From positions 186,001-250,000 of the forward strand of contig NZ_FNOG01000008.1 in assembly GCF_900106525.1 (NCBI RefSeq): DNA of 64,000 nucleotides, written 5' to 3'. This stretch comes from Lysobacter enzymogenes (GTDB taxonomy: Bacteria > Pseudomonadota > Gammaproteobacteria > Xanthomonadales > Xanthomonadaceae). Under the pieces are notes generated by a model. That model was not told the DNA's origin and searched no databases. It was given only the letters and a program-made list of their open reading frames with translations. A program made the position numbers and the translations under genes. Below, piece after piece: positions 1-6,747 of the stretch (position 1 is the first letter of the stretch; every line of letters begins with the position of its first letter).

Positions 1-1
1 G

Positions 2-154
2 CTGGGCGTGGCCTTCATCGCCTCGGCGGTGACCGCCTTCATCGCGGTGAAATGGCTGCTGCGCTACATCCAGAGCCACCGCTTCACCGCGTTCGCGATC
101 TACCGCGTCGTGCTCGGCATCGCGCTGTTGCTGCTGATGCCGGCCGGCAGCTGA
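2..154 (+). CDS. uppP: Undecaprenyl-diphosphatase, C-terminal end (partial)
   Basis: Only the last 50 residues are inside the window; the reading frame is open at the left edge. They form two hydrophobic helices joined by a short basic loop (LLRYIQSHRFTAFAIYRV) and end in a hydrophobic segment, the usual C-terminus of UppP/BacA proteins. That family dephosphorylates undecaprenyl diphosphate in the inner membrane to recycle the lipid carrier of peptidoglycan synthesis. The identification rests on this tail alone, with none of the catalytic motifs visible, so another polytopic membrane protein cannot be excluded. The next gene starts 10 bases after the stop and may be co-transcribed. Confidence 0.65.
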   Translation: MGVAFIASAVTAFIAVKWLLRYIQSHRFTAFAIYRVVLGIALLLLMPAGS

Positions 155-164
155 GGAAACCGCC

Positions 165-677
165 ATGTCCGATCCGCACACCGATCCCGCCCAACTCGAG
201 CAGGAACTGCTCGACGACCAGGGGCTGTCCGCCGCCGAGCGCTACGCGGCCTTCCTCGCCGCGGTCGCCGACAGCGGCCGCTTCTGGGTGGCCGAGTCGG
301 GCGAGTACCTGCTGACCTTGTTCGACGGCGAAGAACAGGAACTGCTGCCGGCATGGCCCTCGGCCGCGACCGCGCGCGCCGCGCTGACGCAGGCGCCGAC
401 GCTGGCCGGCTACGCGCCGGCGCCGCGCGAACTGGCGGTGTGGCGCGAACGCGCCGCCGCGGCGATGGGCGAGGCCGGCGTCGGCGTCGGCGTGTTCCCG
501 GACACGGCGATGCAATGCGCGGTGGTCGCGCCGGCGCAGTTGCTCGAACATCTCGACGCGCTGATCGCCGATGCCGGCGCGGCGCCGGGCGAATCCGAAG
601 GCGCCTCCACCGGGCTCGACCTCGCCCAGGCGCAGCGCGCGCTGGCGCAGAAGTTCGCCAAGCCCAAAGAAGGCTGA
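165..677 (+). CDS. DUF2750 domain protein
   Basis: A soluble 170-residue protein without signal peptide or membrane segment. Residues about 20-135 follow the DUF2750 pattern: an N-terminal AERYAAFLAAVADSGRFW stretch, an LLPAWPSAATA segment, then a GVGVGVFPD block and a short helix ending with LLEHLDAL. The molecular function of this family is not known to me. The ATG at 165 has a GAGGAA ribosome-binding site six bases upstream and lies just behind the uppP stop, so the two probably share a transcript. The C-terminal 30 residues (after AGAAPGES) are low-complexity and lie outside the conserved domain. Confidence 0.7.
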   Translation: MSDPHTDPAQLEQELLDDQGLSAAERYAAFLAAVADSGRFWVAESGEYLLTLFDGEEQELLPAWPSAATARAALTQAPTLAGYAPAPRELAVWRERAAAAMGEAGVGVGVFPDTAMQCAVVAPAQLLEHLDALIADAGAAPGESEGASTGLDLAQAQRALAQKFAKPKEG

Positions 678-829
678 GCGCCGGATTGCGGCGGCCCGCG
701 TGCGCGCAAGCGCCGCACGCGGGCTGCGAATTTCGATAGCGTGATCGGCCTCGCACATCGCTGCCGACGCCGCACGCGCGTCTGTTTCACGCTGTGCGCC
801 CCGATACGCAGATCGCCATGGGTCCGAGC

Positions 830-1729
830 ATGAAGTTCCCGCGCATCACCGCGATCGTCGCCGCAGTCGCCGTATGCGCCGGCCTGGCGCTGGCCTACGC
901 CGCCCGACCGGACGGCTACGGTGCCGATGCGGCCTCCGACCCGACCGTCACCTCGCTGCCGCGGCGCCAGGCCGGCGTCGCCGACCTGACCGAGTACCCG
1001 TGGCAGGTGCAACTGGCCACCCGCGCCGACGGCAACGCCCTAGCCTTGCTGCAGGCCGATGCGATCGGCCAAGTCCGGCTGGACTTCAGCGACCGCAGCA
1101 TGCGCTTCAGCGGCGGCGCCAACACTTTGTCGATGGACTACCGCATCGACGGCGCGCGCATCGTCTCCGCCCACGGCGACGCCGGTTTCGCGATGACGCT
1201 CGCCGGCACCTCGCAGGAGCGCCCGCTCGCGATGGACGACCTGCTGTCGGCGCACCTGCGGCCGCCGTTCGACTACTGGCTGGAAGGCAGCGGCGCCGGC
1301 CAGCGCCTGTACCTGACCGGCGCCGACGGCACCCGCTTCGTCCTGCAGACCCGCGATGCCGCGTACGGCGCCAAGGGCGAGGACGTGAGCCTGGAAGCCG
1401 AAGCCGGGCTGCGCGCGTGCACGACCGGCTGCTCGCCGAACCTGCCGCGGCCCGATTGCCTGTCGGTACGCAAGCTGCGCTGGGTGAAGTACATGCCGCA
1501 ACCGGCGTCGGACTGGTTCCTGCTGCCGCGGCATGCCTTCGACGGCCGCCGTCCCGAGGGACAGCGGCGGCAGCTGTTGTCGACCCGGCACTATCCGAGC
1601 CTGACTGGGAAGTCGTGTTCGCTCGGCATCTACGTGATCGCGACGGCGACCGACTTCGATCAGCTGCCGCGCGTGGAAGCGCAGGGAAACACGATCAGCG
1701 CCACCGCGCCGCAGCCGGCGCAGCGGTAA
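830..1729 (+). CDS. Exported META/DUF4377-like protein (degenerate paralogue)
   Basis: The start is taken at ATG 830 (MKFPRITAIVAAVAVCAG), which gives a normal signal sequence; ATG 818 and 794 are in frame but only add a non-hydrophobic leader. The mature part can be laid over the next gene: a META-like domain (about residues 55-180) followed by a DUF4377-like domain (about 185-280) with conserved cysteines (LRACTTGCSPN, PDCLSVRKLRW). The META landmarks GGCN and MAC of the neighbour read SGGAN and AMTLAG here, so the two cysteines typical of the HslJ/META fold are lost. META proteins are envelope proteins of unclear function, linked in E. coli HslJ to heat and novobiocin response. It appears to be a diverged tandem duplicate of the following lipoprotein. 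Confidence 0.62.
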   Translation: MKFPRITAIVAAVAVCAGLALAYAARPDGYGADAASDPTVTSLPRRQAGVADLTEYPWQVQLATRADGNALALLQADAIGQVRLDFSDRSMRFSGGANTLSMDYRIDGARIVSAHGDAGFAMTLAGTSQERPLAMDDLLSAHLRPPFDYWLEGSGAGQRLYLTGADGTRFVLQTRDAAYGAKGEDVSLEAEAGLRACTTGCSPNLPRPDCLSVRKLRWVKYMPQPASDWFLLPRHAFDGRRPEGQRRQLLSTRHYPSLTGKSCSLGIYVIATATDFDQLPRVEAQGNTISATAPQPAQR

Positions 1730-1819
1730 GCCCGACCCGCGGCTGAACGCGCAAAACCCCACGCGGCGCGGCGCCGCGTTCATCTGTTTTTCGCGACTCA
1801 CCCCGGATCATTGCGCCCC

Positions 1820-2710
1820 ATGAAAATCCAACGCCACCTCGTTCTCGCCGCCGCGCTGTCCAGCGTCCTGCTCGCCGCCTGCGCCGCGCCTTCCACTTCG
1901 CCCGGCACCGATGCCGCCAAGCCGGCCGGCGACAAGCCCGACGCCGCCCAGCCCGCCGACGGCGCTGCGCCGGCCGCGGTCAAGAGCGATCCGGCGCCGG
2001 CCTCCAGCATCGATCTGCGCGGCTACACCTGGAACCTCGACAGCGCGGTCGACGCCGCCGGCAAGCCGATCGCGCTGCTGCAGCGCGAAGGCAAGTACGG
2101 CCTCAAGCTGAGCTTCAACGGCGACAACCTCGGCGTGTCCGGCGGCTGCAACCACGTCGGCGCCGGCTTCAAGCTCGCCGGCGACCGCATCGAGATCGGC
2201 GGCTTCCGCAGCACCCTGATGGCCTGCCAGGACCAGCGCCTGATGCAGATGGACAGCGCCATCGGCGAACAGCTCAAGGGCAGCACGCGCTTCGTCATCG
2301 AAGGCGAAGCGCCGCAGCCGCGCCTGCTGCTGACCACCGCCGGCGGCGCCAAGCTCACGCTCAGCGGCGAGCCGACCGCGGAAACCCGCTACGGCGGCCC
2401 CGGCGCCACCGTGTTCCTGGAAGTGGATTCGCAGCTGCGCAAGTGCTCGCATCCGCTGATCCCGAACTACCAGTGCCTGTGGGTGCGCGAGCGCAAGTAC
2501 GCCGACAACGGCGTCGCGCTCAAGCCCAGCGACGAGTGGCATTTCCTCTACCAGAGCATCGAGGGCTACACCCACGAAGCCGGCATCCGCAACGTGGTGC
2601 GGGTGAAGAAGTTCGACATCAAGAACCCGCCGGCCGACGCGTCGTCGGTGGCCTACGTGCTCGACATGGTGGTCGAGAGCGAATCGGTGCCGGCGCCTAA
2701 GTCGAAGTAA
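1820..2710 (+). CDS. META/DUF4377 domain lipoprotein
   Basis: A 296-residue lipoprotein. The start is ATG 1820 (MKIQRHLVLAAALSSVLLAAC), giving a clean signal peptide and an LLAAC lipobox; a TTG nine bases upstream is a poorer choice. A Pro/Ala-rich linker (residues about 25-65) is followed by a META/HslJ domain with the hallmarks SGGCNHVGAGF and STLMACQD, then a DUF4377 domain (about 200-295) starting EVDSQLRKCSHPL and containing CLWVRERKY and IEGYTHEAGIRNVVRV. The combination is frequent in Xanthomonadaceae; the function is unknown, with an outer-membrane or periplasmic place inferred from the lipobox. A strong terminator follows 40 bases after the stop, and the upstream paralogue ends 90 bases before it. 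Confidence 0.85.
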   Translation: MKIQRHLVLAAALSSVLLAACAAPSTSPGTDAAKPAGDKPDAAQPADGAAPAAVKSDPAPASSIDLRGYTWNLDSAVDAAGKPIALLQREGKYGLKLSFNGDNLGVSGGCNHVGAGFKLAGDRIEIGGFRSTLMACQDQRLMQMDSAIGEQLKGSTRFVIEGEAPQPRLLLTTAGGAKLTLSGEPTAETRYGGPGATVFLEVDSQLRKCSHPLIPNYQCLWVRERKYADNGVALKPSDEWHFLYQSIEGYTHEAGIRNVVRVKKFDIKNPPADASSVAYVLDMVVESESVPAPKSK

Positions 2711-2748
2711 GCGCGGCTCGCGCACAGGCGCGATTCCGGACCCGAACG

Positions 2749-2783
2749 AAAAGCCCGGCCGCTCGCGCGGCCGGGCTTTTTTT
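2749..2783 (+). terminator. Rho-independent terminator after the META lipoprotein
   Basis: A perfect 13-bp stem (AAAGCCCGGCCGC / GCGGCCGGGCTTT) around a TCGC loop, followed by a T run (2777-2783). It lies 39 bases behind the lipoprotein stop. Confidence 0.9.
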
Positions 2784-3176
2784 GCTTCGCCTCCTCCCGC
2801 TTGAGTTTTCGCCCCCGACGCCTGGGCCGGCGGGCCCTGCCGAGCTTCCTTGGTACTGCTGTGATGGGTGAACGTCCGGGCGGCGCGCTACCGCGCCCTG
2901 GGCCAGTTCCCGCGGCTGTTCGGCTAGGTCGGACAGGGTGGTCATCAAGCGGCCCGGATCGGGTCTTGACCGCTCGTGTTGGTTCGCGAGATACCCGGCA
3001 CACCTTGTGTGCCTGACGGACACATACATCTTCAGCGGGCCTTCCGATCTGCGCTCGACGTCTCGTTGTCCGCTCGATCGCGTTGACACCAGCAGCCTTG
3101 ATGGGCCAATGAGGGCTGCGCACCGTTGGCATCGCTGGGCGTCCAGGCAATGGACGCAGCGGAGCAAGGAACCCAC
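2784..3176. other. Gene-free spacer before the effector/immunity pair
   Basis: About 390 bases separate the terminator from the immunity lipoprotein. Both strands carry open frames, but none has a convincing ribosome-binding site, signal peptide or family motif. The base composition is less extreme than that of the flanking housekeeping genes. The spacer presumably holds the promoter of the pair; no clear -35/-10 pair could be assigned. Confidence 0.5.
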
Positions 3177-3878
3177 ATGACACGCAACGCCACCGCCAAG
3201 CCCCTGAGAGGTCCCGCTCGCCTTCGGATGACCCAATGGCCACTGCTGACGCTGGCCTTGGGTGCGCTGACGGCGTGCGCGCAGCCCCCGGGCGAGCCAG
3301 CGCCGACAGGCCCCGCTCCCGCCATCGCGGCCGTTGACGCTGCAGCTAAGGGCCAACAACCGGTCGGCTACGACGTTCAGGAGCTCCAGCGCCGGCTGGT
3401 GCGCTTACTGGTGGAGTTGGACAACTTCGACGATGTCCAGCCGCGTTCGGTGGCGAAGGCGTTCGATCTGAAGCTACAGCCGAGGTCGGCGCAACCGCGG
3501 AGCCTGGAAGCCGTCGGCAGGCTGAGCAACGGCTGGGTGTTCAATGTGTGGGCGTGGCAAAGCGAGCCCAACGAAGCGCCTTGGGCGCCTTTGCAGTTCT
3601 ATTTTTACCCGGGTGGCGATGTCGACGTAAGCCTGTGGAGACGCAGCTTGTGTTTCCTGGACGCCGCTGCGTTGCTCGCCGAGCTCCAAGCCACCGGCTA
3701 CACGGTGATTGGCGAAAGGTCCAACGTCCCCCTCCACTCTATTCAACTCGTAAAAACCACCTCAAAGGCAGAGTTCACCGTCAGCGTGGGCGACTACCGG
3801 CCGCAGCATGCCCCAGCGGAAGCCACGCGGTGCCTGCGCAATGTCACCATCACCACGGGACCTGCGCCTTCGCCGTAG
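3177..3878 (+). CDS. Putative T4SS immunity lipoprotein (X-Tfi type)
   Basis: A 233-residue lipoprotein. ATG 3177 is chosen because GGAGCAAGG lies just upstream; it gives a basic n-region, a hydrophobic core and the lipobox LTAC near residue 34. The frame is open further up to 3126, but that adds only an acidic leader. The mature protein has a Pro/Ala linker, a helical segment (YDVQELQRRLVRLLVELDNF) and a beta-rich C-terminal half with paired cysteines (SLCFLDAA, TRCLRNVTI). No named domain was recognised. The gene lies 36 bases upstream of an XVIPCD-tailed effector. In Xanthomonas, effectors of this class are encoded directly beside periplasmic lipoproteins that neutralise them (for example the XAC2610/XAC2609 pair). 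The immunity role is inferred from this order and the lipobox; the sequence does not show the target. Confidence 0.7.
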   Translation: MTRNATAKPLRGPARLRMTQWPLLTLALGALTACAQPPGEPAPTGPAPAIAAVDAAAKGQQPVGYDVQELQRRLVRLLVELDNFDDVQPRSVAKAFDLKLQPRSAQPRSLEAVGRLSNGWVFNVWAWQSEPNEAPWAPLQFYFYPGGDVDVSLWRRSLCFLDAAALLAELQATGYTVIGERSNVPLHSIQLVKTTSKAEFTVSVGDYRPQHAPAEATRCLRNVTITTGPAPSP

Positions 3879-3914
3879 TGACGGCTTGGAAGCACTTGGT
3901 TAAGGAAAACGACG

Positions 3915-5330
3915 ATGCGCGACCTTCCCCCCGAACTCGTTCCGCTGTTGAATGGACTGCCGCCCGCCGCCAGAGCCGACGTGCAAGTCGCGATCGAAAG
4001 CTCTACCTACCTGTCGTCGACCTTGGTGGATGCAGCTCGGCAGGACCGTGTGGGCCACATCGCGGTCACGACCACGCCTCACCAAAGCGGGCACTACGAC
4101 TTCATTGAAAAAACCATCTTCATCAGCGCAGAGCAGTTCACGGAAAAGAACGCTGGCGCGCGTGTCGACAACATCACTGCGACGCTGGGGCACGAAGCTA
4201 GCCACGCCTATTTCAGCGGCCATCTTTACGATGCGCTCGAAAGGCTTGATGTGGAGACCAACGAGGCTATCGTCAAAGCAGGGCCTGGTGGCCGTGCCGA
4301 TCTGACCGATCCGTTCGAGCGATACTTGCTGGCCGCGCGCGAAGGCGAGGCGTTGGCCGAGATCGGCGGCATGAACGCGCTCGCCAGCCGGGTGCGCGAA
4401 CAAAACGGCGGCACGTTCGACCGCAAGGATTTTCTTGCGCGCGCAGACGCCACCACCCACTGCATCAGCCCCGGCAAAGGCGGCGCCCCAGCCTTCGCTC
4501 GCGACATTCGCATGAGCGACGACGGGCTCATCTACGCGGGTAGCGTCCCGCTCGTAGCGGACAAGCACAACCCAAACCCCAACCGCGAAGCTGTGGCCTT
4601 GTGCCACTTCGACCTGCCTCCCAAAGAAGCTAATCTGGGACAGGCGGGCGCTTCGGACTACCAGAATTACTACGGTACCCGTGCGATCACCGCCGCATCG
4701 AGCGTGCTCAAAGGCTGGCACAACCCGCCGGAGGTGGCGCTCGACCTAGAGCGTTTAAAGCTCGACCCCACCCTGATCGAGCGCAGCGGCCTGGACCTGG
4801 GCGGACCCGGAAAGGTCTTCAGCTTCATTGACACTAGCCAGGGCGGGATGAACTGGACGACCCTGCACAACACGAAGACCGAGCCCTCGAACGCCGCCCC
4901 CGACGTAGCGCCTGAGCCCCGCGCCTTGCGCGCGGACAGCCCTGGCCACCCCGACCACGCCGCTTTCGAGATGTTCCACCGTGCAGCCCAGGCCGACGGC
5001 CGCTGGAGCCAGGCCGAGGCCCGCAACCTCGCCGCAGCCGGCTTGGCGGCCGTGAAGGCCGATCCGACCGTGGGGACGAACCTCACCGGGGTCGTGATCG
5101 GCAGGGCGGCGGACGGGGGCACGAACCTGATCGGCTATGCCTCCCCGCACGGGCCGGCCGGCCCGCACCACCACCTGGCAATCGACGCCGGCAACGCCGC
5201 GCAAGCGCCCGCGGAGAAGAACCTGGACCGGGTGGAGCAACTCAACCGGCAACAAGCCCAGCAGCAAGCCCCACCACCAACGCAGGGCCCGGATGGGCCG
5301 CCCCAGGCTGGCCCGAAGATGACCCTCTAA
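3915..5330 (+). CDS. T4SS antibacterial effector with XVIPCD tail and HExxH zincin-like head
   Basis: A 471-residue protein without signal peptide. Residues about 336-471 match the XVIPCD (Xanthomonas VirD4-interacting protein conserved domain): an HPDH motif at 345-348 followed by AAFEMFHRAAQ, a central GTNLTGVVIGRAADGGTNLI stretch, a His-rich loop (GPHHHLAID) and a Gln/Pro-rich tail (LNRQQAQQQAPPPTQ). This domain docks effectors to the VirD4 coupling protein of the bacteria-killing type IV system. The N-terminal domain has HEASH at 93-97, an HExxH zinc-protease signature, with candidate third ligands in EGEALAEI (143-149). This suggests metallopeptidase activity in the recipient periplasm, which is inference. 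The putative immunity lipoprotein precedes it by 36 bases. Codon use is less GC-skewed than in the flanking genes, as in an accessory module. Confidence 0.82.
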   Translation: MRDLPPELVPLLNGLPPAARADVQVAIESSTYLSSTLVDAARQDRVGHIAVTTTPHQSGHYDFIEKTIFISAEQFTEKNAGARVDNITATLGHEASHAYFSGHLYDALERLDVETNEAIVKAGPGGRADLTDPFERYLLAAREGEALAEIGGMNALASRVREQNGGTFDRKDFLARADATTHCISPGKGGAPAFARDIRMSDDGLIYAGSVPLVADKHNPNPNREAVALCHFDLPPKEANLGQAGASDYQNYYGTRAITAASSVLKGWHNPPEVALDLERLKLDPTLIERSGLDLGGPGKVFSFIDTSQGGMNWTTLHNTKTEPSNAAPDVAPEPRALRADSPGHPDHAAFEMFHRAAQADGRWSQAEARNLAAAGLAAVKADPTVGTNLTGVVIGRAADGGTNLIGYASPHGPAGPHHHLAIDAGNAAQAPAEKNLDRVEQLNRQQAQQQAPPPTQGPDGPPQAGPKMTL

Positions 5331-5407
5331 GACGCGGCAGAGGGGCCCAAGGCACCGCCCAACCCCGCACCAACACAGCAGCGGGATGCGAGGCTCTTTG
5401 CGCAGCC

Positions 5408-5914
5408 TCAGCGCGACGCGGCCATCGCCTGCGCGCGCACCACCAGGGTCTTGGGAAAACGGTCGTGCCACGCGGTCGCGCGCGCGGGGTCGCCGAACAG
5501 GATGGTGATCGGTTCGAACGGCACCTGACGCACCAAGGTGCGTCCCAGCACCTGGCCCCAGCTCGGCGGGCGGCCTTGTTCGTCGACCACGCGGGTGCTG
5601 GTGACCAGCTTGCCCAGGGTGACGCCGAAGATGCCTTCCATCGGCACGTAGTAGGCGAACTGCACGCACAGCATGATCAGCGACATGGTCGGGTTCCACG
5701 CCGCGTCGGGCGCGGCGGGCTGCAGCAGCTTGAGCACGTCGGGGTCGAACGTGGACCACACGCTGAGGCCGCCGAGCGCGGCGGCGGCGCAGATCGCGCT
5801 GTCGATCAGCAGGTTGACCAGACGCTGGGCGCGGCTGGCCGGCACCAGCGCGGCGATGCGCTCGGCGCGGTGCTGCGACGGGGAAAACGCGGGGGATTCG
5901 TTCGGATCGTTCAT
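5408..5914 (-). CDS. RDD family membrane protein
   Basis: A 168-residue membrane protein starting at ATG 5914 (MNDPNESPAFSPSQHRAER). The family signature begins with ASRAQRLVNLLIDSAICAAA (the R...D of the RDD name), then comes a second hydrophobic helix (MSLIMLCVQFAYYVPMEGIF) and the conserved GVTLGKLVTSTRVVDEQGRPP and VLGRTLVRQVPFEP segments. RDD proteins are small polytopic membrane proteins, some of which take part in ion or solute transport; the substrate here cannot be read from sequence. The open frame extends far upstream over the TPR gene, but that extension is antisense shadow. The PEBP gene ends 56 bases upstream in the same direction. Confidence 0.85.
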   Translation of the reverse strand: MNDPNESPAFSPSQHRAERIAALVPASRAQRLVNLLIDSAICAAAALGGLSVWSTFDPDVLKLLQPAAPDAAWNPTMSLIMLCVQFAYYVPMEGIFGVTLGKLVTSTRVVDEQGRPPSWGQVLGRTLVRQVPFEPITILFGDPARATAWHDRFPKTLVVRAQAMAASR

Positions 5915-5970
5915 GGCGCTGTTCGGTGGATGCGTCGCGGCCGGCGCGAGACGCGCGCCGGCCGCGCTGC

Positions 5971-6597
5971 TCACCCCTTCACCGCCGGGTTGAGCGAATA
6001 GGTGCCGTAGATCGAGGCCTGCGCCAGCACATGCCCGTGCATGGCGTTGAGCGCGTCGGCGGCGGTGAAGCGCGCGTCCAGCGGCAGGCGTTCGACATCC
6101 AGCGCGAACACGCGGAAGAAATAACGGTGCAGGCGCAGGTCGTTCGGCGGCGGGAACGGGCCGTCGTAGCCGTACCAATCGCCGGCCATGTCCGGGTCGC
6201 CGGCGAACCAGCCGGTGTAGTCGTTCAGGCCCTGGCGCGCGCCGTGCGGGCCGGCCGGGTCGCGCTTGCCGTGGGCGACGACGCCGTCGCTGCAGCTGCC
6301 GGCGGCGATCTCGCGCACGTCGGCGGGGATGTCGGCCATGACCCAGTGGATGAAGTCGCCGCGCACCTGGTGCTCGGGAATCTGCACGTCGTCGCGGCCG
6401 ACCATCTCGGCTACGGTCGGAATGTCCGGGTCGATGCAGATCAGCACGAACGAACGCGTGCCTTCGGGAACCTCGTCCCAGGCCAGGTGCGGATTGCGGT
6501 TGGCGGCGAAGCCGTAGCCGCCGTCGACGGCCTGGCCGGCGGCGAACTCGGCCGCCAGGCGTTGGCGGTGCTGGAAGCTGTTGCTGCGGATCTGCAT
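5971..6597 (-). CDS. YbhB/YbcL family Raf kinase inhibitor-like (PEBP) protein
   Basis: A 208-residue protein of the phosphatidylethanolamine-binding protein family. ATG 6597 (MQIRSNSFQHRQRLAAEFAA) is chosen because an AGGAG lies at the right distance upstream; the longer frame adds only a low-complexity leader. Family features visible are NPHLAWDEVPEGTRSFVLIC, the ligand-pocket segment DPDIPTVAE, FIHWVMADIP, and YDGPFPPPNDLRLHRYFFRVFALD. Bacterial members bind small ligands or act as soluble modulators, and no enzymatic activity is established. No signal peptide is seen, so it is probably cytoplasmic. It sits between an RDD protein and a TPR protein with no evident functional link. Confidence 0.9.
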   Translation of the reverse strand: MQIRSNSFQHRQRLAAEFAAGQAVDGGYGFAANRNPHLAWDEVPEGTRSFVLICIDPDIPTVAEMVGRDDVQIPEHQVRGDFIHWVMADIPADVREIAAGSCSDGVVAHGKRDPAGPHGARQGLNDYTGWFAGDPDMAGDWYGYDGPFPPPNDLRLHRYFFRVFALDVERLPLDARFTAADALNAMHGHVLAQASIYGTYSLNPAVKG

Positions 6598-6747
6598 GGC
6601 GAACTCCTGGTGCGAGTCGGGCTGACGAGTCGGGTCTCGGGCGCCGCCGCGCGCGGGCGCGGCGGCGCAAGCGCCCATGATCGCATCGGCGCATGACGGC
6701 GACCGCGACCGCCGCCGCATCGGCGGCGGCAGCGCGGCGCGCGCGGC

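Noticed and set aside
2697-3359. Minus-strand frame in the gap before the effector pair
   Set aside because: No ribosome-binding site or domain, and it crosses a strong terminator and the start of the immunity gene.
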